Of a DNA stretch of 64,000 nucleotides, positions 56,935 through 64,000 are shown piece by piece; the stretch's first letter is position 1; each line of letters begins with the position of its first letter. Both the position numbers and the translations under genes were made by a program. Location of the stretch: positions 2,042,001 through 2,106,000 of the forward strand of contig NZ_CP129118.1 of assembly GCF_033304615.1 (NCBI RefSeq), read 5' to 3'. Source of the DNA: Sporosarcina oncorhynchi. GTDB lineage: Bacteria; Bacillota; Bacilli; Bacillales_A; Planococcaceae. The notes below the pieces were generated by a model that worked only from the letters and a program-made list of their open reading frames with translations, searched no databases and was not told the DNA's origin.

Positions 56935-58230
56935 ATGAAAACAATAAAATCCTTACTTACACGAACTAGATTTCTAGCCATCACTTCTGCTATTTTAGTT
57001 TTAATCCTTTTAATCATAACGATTTGGCATGGTTATTCACTTTATTTAATCTCTATACAAGCCTTGTTATTCATTTTATGTTTTACGCTAATATTTTTCT
57101 CAGTCAGAGTTGACGATATGATACTTTCTTGCTTCTTAAATTTTAAAAAGAACAAGCAGAAAGGTTATTTAGACCTCTTTTTCGAACATTCACAAGATGC
57201 AATTGCAGTTTTCACTCCTAGTAACGAAATTATCGCAGTAAACCCTGCATTCACCCAATTATATCTTTATAACGAAGACGAGTGCATTGGTAAATCCATT
57301 CATTTTTATGATCCAACTGAAAAGGAGCAAGTGATTGAACGACAAAAACATCTATTAGAAGGTAAGCATTTTAATAATATACGAACAAAAGAAATGCGCA
57401 AAGATGGAACGCTCTTTTTTGCGGATACGACGCTTACACCTATCTTTAATGAGAATAAGGAAGTCATCGCTATATCAGTGATAATCCGTAATATCACTGA
57501 ACGGATTGAAGCCGAACGTATTAAATTCGATTCAATTAAAATGAATGCATTCGGTGAACTTGCCGCTTCGGTTGCACATGAAGTACGTAATCCATTGACT
57601 TCTGTTTCGGGTTTCATTCAGTTAATGAATATTGACTCCGAAAATCCTTACCGAGTGTATACCGAAATAATGGAAAATGAAATTGAACGGATCAACCTCA
57701 TTGTTAATGAGTTTCTTATTTTATCGAAACCTCATTTAAAAACGCATACTGAATTGAATTTGGAGGATATTTTATTCGAAGTTGTCGAGTTATTCAGTGA
57801 AGACTTAATAGAACAAAAGATTACTTGTGACGTTTATCTTGCAGAATATGTTTCAACCATATCAGGTAACGCCGTCAGTCTTAAACAGCTATTTATTAAT
57901 CTAATGAAAAACGCATTGGACGCGGTTGAAAAGAATGGCGCTATTTCATTTACAGTTTCCCTTGTGAACAACCGTGTTTCCGTCACAATAAGAGATTCAG
58001 GAACAGGAATCTCTCATGCGATCGCAAATCAGATTTTCACACCTTTTTTCTCGACAAAGAAAGGCGCATCCGGTTTGGGACTCGTCATTACAAAGAAAAT
58101 CGTGCTCGATCATTTAGGACAAATTGAATTAAATAACCGTGTAATGGACGCAACTGAATTCATCGTCACATTCCCGAGAACTTCGATAAATGAAATTCCG
58201 ACAATCGCTGCGCCTATGGAAATTGCATAA
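56935..58230 (+). CDS. Membrane histidine kinase (PAS-HisKA-HATPase)
   Basis: A 431-aa kinase with two N-terminal helices (about 12-33 and 36-57) and almost no loop between them, a PAS domain (about 80-200), and the His in AASVAHEVRNPLTSVSGFIQLM near residue 217. N-box NLMKNALDA and G-box DSGTGIS, GASGLGL follow. The H-box groups it with KinB/KinC-type sporulation kinases. There is no response regulator beside it. GAGGTG precedes the ATG at 56935; the longer frame overlaps a likely -10 (TATAAT, 56896-56901). Confidence 0.87.
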   Translation: MKTIKSLLTRTRFLAITSAILVLILLIITIWHGYSLYLISIQALLFILCFTLIFFSVRVDDMILSCFLNFKKNKQKGYLDLFFEHSQDAIAVFTPSNEIIAVNPAFTQLYLYNEDECIGKSIHFYDPTEKEQVIERQKHLLEGKHFNNIRTKEMRKDGTLFFADTTLTPIFNENKEVIAISVIIRNITERIEAERIKFDSIKMNAFGELAASVAHEVRNPLTSVSGFIQLMNIDSENPYRVYTEIMENEIERINLIVNEFLILSKPHLKTHTELNLEDILFEVVELFSEDLIEQKITCDVYLAEYVSTISGNAVSLKQLFINLMKNALDAVEKNGAISFTVSLVNNRVSVTIRDSGTGISHAIANQIFTPFFSTKKGASGLGLVITKKIVLDHLGQIELNNRVMDATEFIVTFPRTSINEIPTIAAPMEIA

Positions 58231-58241
58231 AGTACATTATG

Positions 58242-58275
58242 AAAAAATCGTCCTCGCGAAAGAGGACGATTTTTT
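58242..58275. terminator. Terminator between the kinase and aldehyde dehydrogenase genes
   Basis: A perfect stem of about 13 bp (58242-58254 with 58262-58275; core AATCGTCCTC) with A- and T-tracts on both sides. Confidence 0.92.
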
Positions 58276-58314
58276 CATTACTGCCTATTCATAGTTTGAC
58301 TTTCACTCTACTAT

Positions 58315-59700
58315 TCATTTTAATAGCTTTTTAATCAACGAAAGTTTATTCCCATAAGGCGGGAATGCAATACGCATAGGTATTTTCGTGTTTTTCTTCA
58401 TGACCGATTTCTTATGGGAGAATAAATCGAAACTCGCTTTTCCATGGTATGCATTCATGCCTGAATTTCCAACCCCACCGAACGGTAAGTGGATATTTGC
58501 TACGTGCGAAATCGTATCATTTATGCAGCCGCCTCCAAAGGAAAGGTTTTCAAGGAAATATCTTTGCGCCATATCATTTTCTGTAAATAGATAGGCTGCT
58601 AACGGTTTGGGTAGTTTGCGGATCTGATGAATCGCTTCACCAAGATTCTGATAGCCGATGACAGGTAGAATCGGACCGAAAATTTCTTCCTCCATTGATG
58701 GGCTGTTCCACGACACACCGTCTAATAGGGTCGGGCTCATATAGAGGTCTTCCCGATTGACTTCACCACCAAAATACACATGGTTTTTTTCCATGTTCAG
58801 CATTTTGGCTAATCGATCGAAATGCTTGTCATGAATGAGTCTGCCATAATCCGGGCTTTTCGCAATGTCGTTACCGTAAAATTCTTTAATAACACTAACC
58901 ATTTCTTTCATAAACTGTTTTTTTACATCTTCATGGACTAATGCATAATCCGGCGCAACGCAGGTCTGTCCGTTATTGACAAATTTCCCCCACACGATAC
59001 GTTCCGCTGCAATACGTAAATTGGCAGTCTGATCGACGATAGCAGGACTTTTGCCGCCCAATTCCAAAGTGATCGGCGTCAGACGTTCTGAGGCAGCTTT
59101 CATGACGACTTTACCGACTTTTGCACTACCTGTAAAAAAGATGTAATCGAATGGCGCATGAATAAGTGCGGACGTTTCTTCGATGCCACCTTCGACAACA
59201 CGAACGTAATCTGGCGGATAAATCTCCGTTAATATACTTTTAATGACCGATGCTGTATGCGGTGCGGCTTCAGACGGTTTTACAATGGCACAATTCCCTG
59301 CCGTTATTGCGCCAACCAAAGGATCCATCACCAGTTGGAATGGATAATTGAAAGGACCGATGATTAATACGGAACCATAAGGCTCACTGACAATAAAACT
59401 TTTGGCTGGCTGAAGGTGTAAAGGTGTTTTCACTTCTTCTGGCTCCATCCAGCTTTCCAGATTTTTAATCATATAACTAATGCTCGATTGGACGAAACCG
59501 ACTTCTGTTACATACGATTCGAAAGCACTTTTTCCTAAATCTTTTAATAGTGCTTCATGTATTTCATTCTCTTTCTCTTTTATAGCGTTTTTCAAACGTT
59601 CAAGCATTTCCACTCTGAAAGATAATTCTTTCGTTGTACCGGTAAAGTAGAAATTATGTTGAAAGCCAATCATGGATTCTATATTTTTATCAATCGACAC
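58315..59700 (-). CDS. Aldehyde dehydrogenase (class 3, YwdH-like)
   Basis: A 461-aa NAD(P)-dependent aldehyde dehydrogenase. PFNYPFQL is near residue 118, the cofactor loop FTGSAKVGK near residue 190, the general base Glu in LELGGKSP near residue 212, and the catalytic Cys in NNGQTCVAPDY near residue 247. The short length and C-terminal hydrophobic/basic tail match the fatty-aldehyde (class 3) group. A GTG start follows AGGAGGAG by about 9 nt. Single-gene unit. Confidence 0.9.
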   Translation of the reverse strand: MSIDKNIESMIGFQHNFYFTGTTKELSFRVEMLERLKNAIKEKENEIHEALLKDLGKSAFESYVTEVGFVQSSISYMIKNLESWMEPEEVKTPLHLQPAKSFIVSEPYGSVLIIGPFNYPFQLVMDPLVGAITAGNCAIVKPSEAAPHTASVIKSILTEIYPPDYVRVVEGGIEETSALIHAPFDYIFFTGSAKVGKVVMKAASERLTPITLELGGKSPAIVDQTANLRIAAERIVWGKFVNNGQTCVAPDYALVHEDVKKQFMKEMVSVIKEFYGNDIAKSPDYGRLIHDKHFDRLAKMLNMEKNHVYFGGEVNREDLYMSPTLLDGVSWNSPSMEEEIFGPILPVIGYQNLGEAIHQIRKLPKPLAAYLFTENDMAQRYFLENLSFGGGCINDTISHVANIHLPFGGVGNSGMNAYHGKASFDLFSHKKSVMKKNTKIPMRIAFPPYGNKLSLIKKLLK

Positions 59701-60034
59701 GTAAAAACTCCTCCTCTAGAAATGCAAATTGTCAATATAGCAAAAGAACTGAATTAATATCGTCAAATTCCGACCAATTACGCAGTTTGGGAAATCAGTC
59801 GACAACATATACTAAAAGTACAGCTTTAGTTTAAATATTTTCATTCACAAAGCCCAGGTATACATAAAACTCACTAAACATAGTCATTTTCGAAGTTAAC
59901 TTGCCCTTTTCAATGACTAAGAACTATAGGCCTTACGATTCCTTTTAATGCATTGGCGTTTCACCCTCACATACTCAAGGGTAAAGAATTATCAAATAGC
60001 TAAAAAACAAATGAATGAAATGGAGGAAATGGAC
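59701..60034. other. 334-bp gap, no gene seen
   Basis: AT-rich sequence upstream of two divergent genes. It should hold both promoters, but I find no convincing hexamer pair; TTGCCC with TATAGG at 18 bp before the small gene is only a weak candidate. No repeat or structured RNA is visible. Confidence 0.5.
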
Positions 60035-60196
60035 ATGACAACAACAGAAACTTGGTGGGAAACAATTTTTGAAGGAAATCTTTCATTAGGACTCAACAAG
60101 GAGCGCATCTCAGACCTTGAAGATGAAACTTTCCTCTACTACGGTGAAATGGATCCTCAGGTAGACTCAGACCAAATACATTTAAAACCACAATAA
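60035..60196 (+). CDS. 53-aa acidic protein of unknown function
   Basis: A short frame beginning MTTTETWWETIFEGNLSLGL and rich in Asp/Glu, with no membrane segment or Cys. GGAGG lies 8 nt before this ATG, and a strong terminator follows the stop, so it looks like a genuine single-gene unit. Two in-frame upstream methionines exist but contain the ribosome site. I do not recognise it. Confidence 0.65.
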   Translation: MTTTETWWETIFEGNLSLGLNKERISDLEDETFLYYGEMDPQVDSDQIHLKPQ

Positions 60197-60204
60197 ATCC
60201 AACT

Positions 60205-60238
60205 AGGCTTTTCCGCTAATTGCGGGGAAGCTTTTTTC
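60205..60238 (+). terminator. Terminator of the 53-aa gene
   Basis: AGGCTTTTCCGC pairs with GCGGGGAAGCTT (three G-U pairs) around TAATT, followed by TTTT. Confidence 0.8.
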
Positions 60239-61106
60239 ATTCAATACTTTTCCATAAGTAAAGCGCAGCATAACTCAAGTAAGGTGACCAGTACGGAAAG
60301 CGGGAAAGCATCTCATCCGAAGTCGGTTTTCTGTCCATATTCCATAATTTCTTTAACCCATTTTGTAAACCAATGTCTCCCAATGGAAACACATTGGGGC
60401 GACCAAGACCAAACATGAGAAAGTTCTGCGCAGTCCATGGTCCAATCCCACGCAGTTTCGTCAATCGGTTAACAACCTCTGCATCTTCCATCCACTCAAA
60501 CTTTGTTAGATCAAGTGCCCCTTCGACAATTTCCTTCGATATACCGATTACATATTCAGCTTTCCTTCTACTAAATTGAAGATTTTGTAAATCTTCTACC
60601 CGCAATGCTGCAATTACTTCTGGTTTCGGGTATCGCCATACACCCTCTTGTCGGGCTCCGAACGTTTCAACGAAACGCAATGTCAGTATATGTGCAAATG
60701 CAACATTCAATTGTTGATGGATAATGTTTCGCATAAGTGTACCATATGGGGAGAAATTTCGGATAATTGGTGTTCCAGCATACTGTACAAAAAGTCTTTC
60801 CAGATCACTCTCTGCGAAATGTTCAGTTATATGACGCAATGAATCGTGAAAGTGAAAACACTTACTTACCCACTCAATCTGCTTTTCATTCAGGTTTCCC
60901 GTAATGACAAAAGCAGGAGCACTTTTCGTGCCTGTTCCTTTTAGCGCGACAATATTCCCTTCATCCATCGGAATACGAATTTCTCGTTTATGCAAATCAA
61001 CCGCATTTACAGGATCTAATGCCAGTCGTTGTAGCGCCTCGTCGAAATCATAATCAAAAGATAATTCAATCAAAGTACCGATAGAACTCACCTCTTTACA
61101 ATTCAT
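60237..61106 (-). CDS. alkA: DNA-3-methyladenine glycosylase (AlkA type)
   Basis: A 289-aa HhH-GPD base-excision glycosylase. The helix-hairpin-helix and catalytic region reads LRGIGPWTAQNFLMFGLG followed by FPLGDIGL, with the catalytic Asp near residue 243. The N-terminal domain resembles the AlkA beta-domain. There is no Ada-type domain and no adjacent ada gene. The ATG follows AAAGGT at short spacing. It excises alkylated purines. Confidence 0.88.
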   Translation of the reverse strand: MNCKEVSSIGTLIELSFDYDFDEALQRLALDPVNAVDLHKREIRIPMDEGNIVALKGTGTKSAPAFVITGNLNEKQIEWVSKCFHFHDSLRHITEHFAESDLERLFVQYAGTPIIRNFSPYGTLMRNIIHQQLNVAFAHILTLRFVETFGARQEGVWRYPKPEVIAALRVEDLQNLQFSRRKAEYVIGISKEIVEGALDLTKFEWMEDAEVVNRLTKLRGIGPWTAQNFLMFGLGRPNVFPLGDIGLQNGLKKLWNMDRKPTSDEMLSRFPYWSPYLSYAALYLWKSIE

Positions 61107-61148
61107 TCTACCTTTTTTATGTGTAGAAAAAAACTTTTTAAAATAGTG

Positions 61149-61176
61149 TTGACTTCTATTTCAAATTAGCTATAAT
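61149..61176 (+). promoter_or_regulatory. Promoter of tRNA-Val
   Basis: TTGACT (61149-61154), 16 bp, TATAAT (61171-61176), about 30 nt upstream of the tRNA. Confidence 0.8.
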
Positions 61177-61204
61177 AGAACTTGTGCAGCAAACAATTTA
61201 TCCC

Positions 61205-61277
61205 GATTCCTTAGCTCAGCTGGGAGAGCGCTACCTTGACAGGGTAGAGGTCGCTGGTTCGAGCCCAGTAGGAATCA
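61205..61277 (+). tRNA. tRNA-Val (GAC)
   Basis: 73 nt fold into a cloverleaf: acceptor GATTCCT/AGGAATC, D-stem GCTC/GAGC, anticodon stem CTACC/GGTAG with loop TTGACAG (anticodon GAC), T-stem GCTGG/CCAGT with TTCGAGC. Discriminator A. CCA is not encoded (TTG follows). It stands alone with its own promoter and terminator. Confidence 0.95.
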
Positions 61278-61329
61278 TTGGGTGCCAAACCCTCGGAAGT
61301 ATTGTCGGAACAACGATACTTCTCCAAAG

Positions 61330-61367
61330 CAGATCTATTAGGCCGGATGCCTAGGATCTGTTTTTTT
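61330..61367 (+). terminator. Terminator of the tRNA-Val unit
   Basis: CAGATC pairs with GATCTG and inner TAGGC with GCCTA, followed by seven Ts. A further stem-loop (GAAGTAT/ATACTTC, about 61297-61323) lies between it and the tRNA. Confidence 0.85.
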
Positions 61368-61385
61368 CTATTCAATTATATGAAG

Positions 61386-62768
61386 TTACACCTCAAAGGC
61401 AGTAAAACTTCCGTCATCCTCAAAGTCGACAATTTTGATAACCCTATCCGAGAAAGCCTCTACAGTTTTAGATTCATCGGTAAGGATTAAAGATAGAACC
61501 TGGAAACTCGACTCGCTCTTTTTCTTGTTGAATAAAGTCAAAAACTGTTCATCCACTTCATCTTCTCCGTCTGTTATAAAGATAATATCGGCTTTTTTAA
61601 AGCGGCTTAATTTGATAATTTCCAACGCTTCTTGCAAAGCGATTGTAAAGTCTGTTCCTCCATTTAAATAGGTGCGTGCAAGCATTAGCATTTCTGACGT
61701 TTTAATTTTACCTTTTGCATATGTAAAAACCTTTGTCTGTTTGGAGAATGTAAGTAGACAAAAATCACGGTGCTGTTTTCTTGCGAGAGTCATAAGAGCT
61801 AGAGCAAATCCTTTCGATTGGCTGTCAAAGCTACTCATGCTTGATGATTGATCAAGGCAAAGGATAATAGGACCTTTCCCCAACACTTCCTGTCCCAGCT
61901 GATTATATTGCATCGTTTGCACTTCTATGAAACGTCGTAAAAAATCTACTTTCGAAATCGGGTGTGTAAGTAACCCTAATTCATACGGTAGCAATAGTTC
62001 AAGGTTGCTTCCGATTGCAATCCCTCTTCTTTCGACTGATTCGCTCTGTTGGTTTTTTTGCTTTTTACGGGCAATCTGCTTGAATCGGCCAGCCCATTCC
62101 GCGATATCTCTCAGCTGCTTATCTGCGGCAAGTTTCTCGGCTAACGTAATTTGATCACGTAAAGGAACTTTTGTTAAATCCGCGTCACCTTTCCCCGCTC
62201 TCAAACCGCCCAGTAAGGACTTTACATTAACGTAGATTTGTTTTGTTTCAAGCATGACTTCTGTCAAATTCTCTATGAAGTTTTCTTCATAATCCATAAT
62301 GGATTGTTCAAACTCTATTCCGTCACTCAATCCTAAGCCACTAACTTCTTCCACAGATTTTATGAAATCATCTTGCGTTGATTTTACAACGTGTAATAAG
62401 GGACACAAATCCAACCGCTGCTCCAATTGTGCAACAAAGTACTTGTTGATCAGCTCTCCAATCTTTATCGTACCAACGATGGCCGCTAAATCATTCAGCC
62501 GAGTGATGCAGTGAAATTCACTATAGGATTCATGTTCAATAATGTTTCGTAAAAGCATACGATGCATTTGTAATGCTGCATGTGTATCGTCTGTCCTGAT
62601 TTCCGGTTTCATTTTATATAGGCAAGCCCATACGTCACAAAGAAGTGCTTCCATTAATGGCAGCACCGCTTCATGTTCAATCTGCTGAAGCTTTTCCGAC
62701 ATATCAAACAGTTCACCAAATCGCCTTCTGTCAAATAAATCCGTATTTAAAACCGAATGATTCTTCAT
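61386..62768 (-). CDS. VWA-domain protein, ViaA-like
   Basis: A 460-aa soluble protein. A helical N-terminal part (about 290 residues) is followed by a VWA domain with MIDAS DQSSSMSS near residue 303, TYLNGGTDF (the conserved Thr) and FITDGEDEVDEQF. The size, order and partner match ViaA, which binds the MoxR-type ATPase RavA. It starts 18 nt after the AAA+ gene, with AAGGAG 8-9 nt before its ATG. E. coli RavA-ViaA acts on respiratory complexes; the role in Firmicutes is not known to me. Confidence 0.83.
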   Translation of the reverse strand: MKNHSVLNTDLFDRRRFGELFDMSEKLQQIEHEAVLPLMEALLCDVWACLYKMKPEIRTDDTHAALQMHRMLLRNIIEHESYSEFHCITRLNDLAAIVGTIKIGELINKYFVAQLEQRLDLCPLLHVVKSTQDDFIKSVEEVSGLGLSDGIEFEQSIMDYEENFIENLTEVMLETKQIYVNVKSLLGGLRAGKGDADLTKVPLRDQITLAEKLAADKQLRDIAEWAGRFKQIARKKQKNQQSESVERRGIAIGSNLELLLPYELGLLTHPISKVDFLRRFIEVQTMQYNQLGQEVLGKGPIILCLDQSSSMSSFDSQSKGFALALMTLARKQHRDFCLLTFSKQTKVFTYAKGKIKTSEMLMLARTYLNGGTDFTIALQEALEIIKLSRFKKADIIFITDGEDEVDEQFLTLFNKKKSESSFQVLSLILTDESKTVEAFSDRVIKIVDFEDDGSFTAFEV

Positions 62769-62786
62769 TCGTCGGTCTCCTTAATC

Positions 62787-63971
62787 TTATGAATTGTAGT
62801 AGAAGCTCGATGCTTCCTTCCTCATTTTCCGCAATTTTGCTGGCCCGTCAGAATACAATGGTTCCATTAGATACGTCAGCACTTCTTCTTGCATCGCTTT
62901 CACTTTTACAAGCATTCGGTCGATTTCTGAAGCTCTATCTGGATTATTCTCACTGAACTTAGTCAAATCGGTGATTAACGATTTCATCTTCTGAGCGCCT
63001 TCCATCCCTGCTTCTTCGGACTGATCGCCAAGAACGATATTAAACACTTCAATTGCCTCCGATTGTATCGAATCGAGTTTGCGGATAACATAATCCATTG
63101 CATGTCTGCGAACAATGACCGACGTCGTACCTCTCTCATCTGTTAGTTCCCACAAAACATTTTCGAGAATGACGAGATCATCCACCTTCACAGCACCTCG
63201 CTTGTTAATCAATGCTCGCGCCTGTAAAATGCGTATCGACTGTTTAAATCGACGATCTGAAGGCCTTATCCCTTCATCACGGAGGTCTTTTCGAATTCTG
63301 GCTAGCGCTGTGTAAACTTCGTCAGAAACGATTACGTTGTCAGCCAACGCCTGAAGTTCAGTCAATTCATCAATTTTCAAGGAAAGTTGAGAGGAAATAG
63401 TACCCTCATTTTTTAACATCGAAAGAAAGTTGTTTTCATTCTCGATATAGTCCACTTCATACCTGAAAAGAAATCGGTCGAAGAGTGCTTCAAGCCCTTC
63501 TCCTTCTTCCGGGTATTCATTTGATGCTCCTATCACAGATATAAGAGGAACCTTTGTAGGTGTGCCGCCATTATAAAATAACCTTTCATTAATAATTGTT
63601 AGCAGACTATTTAAAATCGCGCTGTTCGCTTTGAAGATTTCATCGAGAAAGACAAGATGTGCTTCTGGCATTTTCGTTTCCGTATTTCGTTTGTAAATAC
63701 CATGTTCTAAGTCTTTTAACGATAATGGACCAAATACTTCTTCTGGGGTGCTAAACCTTGTAAGCAACCACTGAAAGTACTTTCCACCATCAATTATTTT
63801 CGCAAACTCAATCGCCAATGCGGATTTAGCTGTTCCCGCCGGACCGATAAGCAGTATATGTTGACGAGCAAGCAGCGCAATTAAAAGCGCCTCTACTTCT
63901 TTTTCACGTTCATAAAATTTCGCATTCACCGCATTTTTAATATCCATTAATTTTGAAAGACTTTCCTCCAT
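62787..63971 (-). CDS. MoxR/RavA-like AAA+ ATPase
   Basis: A 394-aa AAA+ ATPase. Walker A is GPAGTAKSAL near residue 46, Walker B is LVFLDEIFKANSAILNSLLTI near residue 105, sensor 1 is GASNEYPE, and arginine-finger region FDRFLFRYEVDY follows. The RavA-type pattern is DEIFKAN where MoxR has DEINRAT. The C-terminal part (about 300-394) is helical. The ATG at 63971 follows GGAGG by 8 nt. The upstream end of the operon lies beyond the window. This is the third MoxR/VWA module here. Confidence 0.88.
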   Translation of the reverse strand: MEESLSKLMDIKNAVNAKFYEREKEVEALLIALLARQHILLIGPAGTAKSALAIEFAKIIDGGKYFQWLLTRFSTPEEVFGPLSLKDLEHGIYKRNTETKMPEAHLVFLDEIFKANSAILNSLLTIINERLFYNGGTPTKVPLISVIGASNEYPEEGEGLEALFDRFLFRYEVDYIENENNFLSMLKNEGTISSQLSLKIDELTELQALADNVIVSDEVYTALARIRKDLRDEGIRPSDRRFKQSIRILQARALINKRGAVKVDDLVILENVLWELTDERGTTSVIVRRHAMDYVIRKLDSIQSEAIEVFNIVLGDQSEEAGMEGAQKMKSLITDLTKFSENNPDRASEIDRMLVKVKAMQEEVLTYLMEPLYSDGPAKLRKMRKEASSFYYNS

Positions 63972-64000
63972 CACTTTATCCTCCTTCATCTTACGTACAC

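Overview
The window looks like a chromosomal segment of a low-GC, endospore-forming Firmicute of the Bacillales, most likely Planococcaceae (Sporosarcina-like). The reasons are the protein families, the AGGAGG-type ribosome binding sites, the U-tract terminators and the gene order. From memory of B. subtilis, ykyA-def-rpoY-rnjA-ktrC, ykuVU, darB(ykuL), fadH(ykuF), ykyB, ykwC, ykvS, mhqR(ykvE)-kinD, ktrD and ykoY lie in the same relative order there. Accessory blocks are inserted between these backbone genes. The genus is an inference.

Layout. 1-5100: a YkyA lipoprotein (partial), peptide deformylase, an unannotated cationic mini-gene with its own promoter and terminator, RNA polymerase epsilon, RNase J1, the KtrC K+ gate and a peroxiredoxin/thioredoxin pair behind a Fur-like box. 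5300-12700: a CorA-like membrane protein, a polyamine transporter operon (regulator-potABCD) and an MFS exporter. 12970-24869: an eight-gene, 12-kb leftward operon joining an ABC transporter to a MoxR-DUF58-BatA-VWA module, including a protein with a long Gly-Gln/Gly-Glu tract. 24950-32700: LysR/MFS, c-di-AMP receptor DarB, FadH, a GGDEF-EAL protein, a repeat-rich gap and YkyB. 32700-40200: YkwC, a second MoxR-DUF58 operon, YkvS, a lipoprotein, a MarR regulator and a sporulation-type kinase.

40300-45620 is the most disturbed stretch. A B12-binding radical SAM gene is broken by a frameshift. Next to it, an IS1182-family element has inserted into the shared terminator of that gene and ktrD, duplicating the whole 28-bp hairpin. 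A younger IS4/IS231-type element has then inserted into a dispersed repeat inside the first, with a 12-bp target duplication. 45600-64000: KtrD, a TerC-type Mn2+ exporter under a yybP-ykoY riboswitch, an acyl-CoA-reductase-like SDR, an RND pump, prfC, murE, an M42 peptidase, a kinase, an aldehyde dehydrogenase, alkA, tRNA-Val and a RavA/ViaA-like pair.

Themes: three separate MoxR AAA+/VWA modules in one window; K+ and second-messenger control (KtrC, KtrD, DarB); metal and peroxide homeostasis (Fur-like box, Mn2+ riboswitch); and a family of about 110-135 bp dispersed repeats, five copies of which are visible. All start sites given here were chosen by ribosome binding site spacing. No database search was possible.
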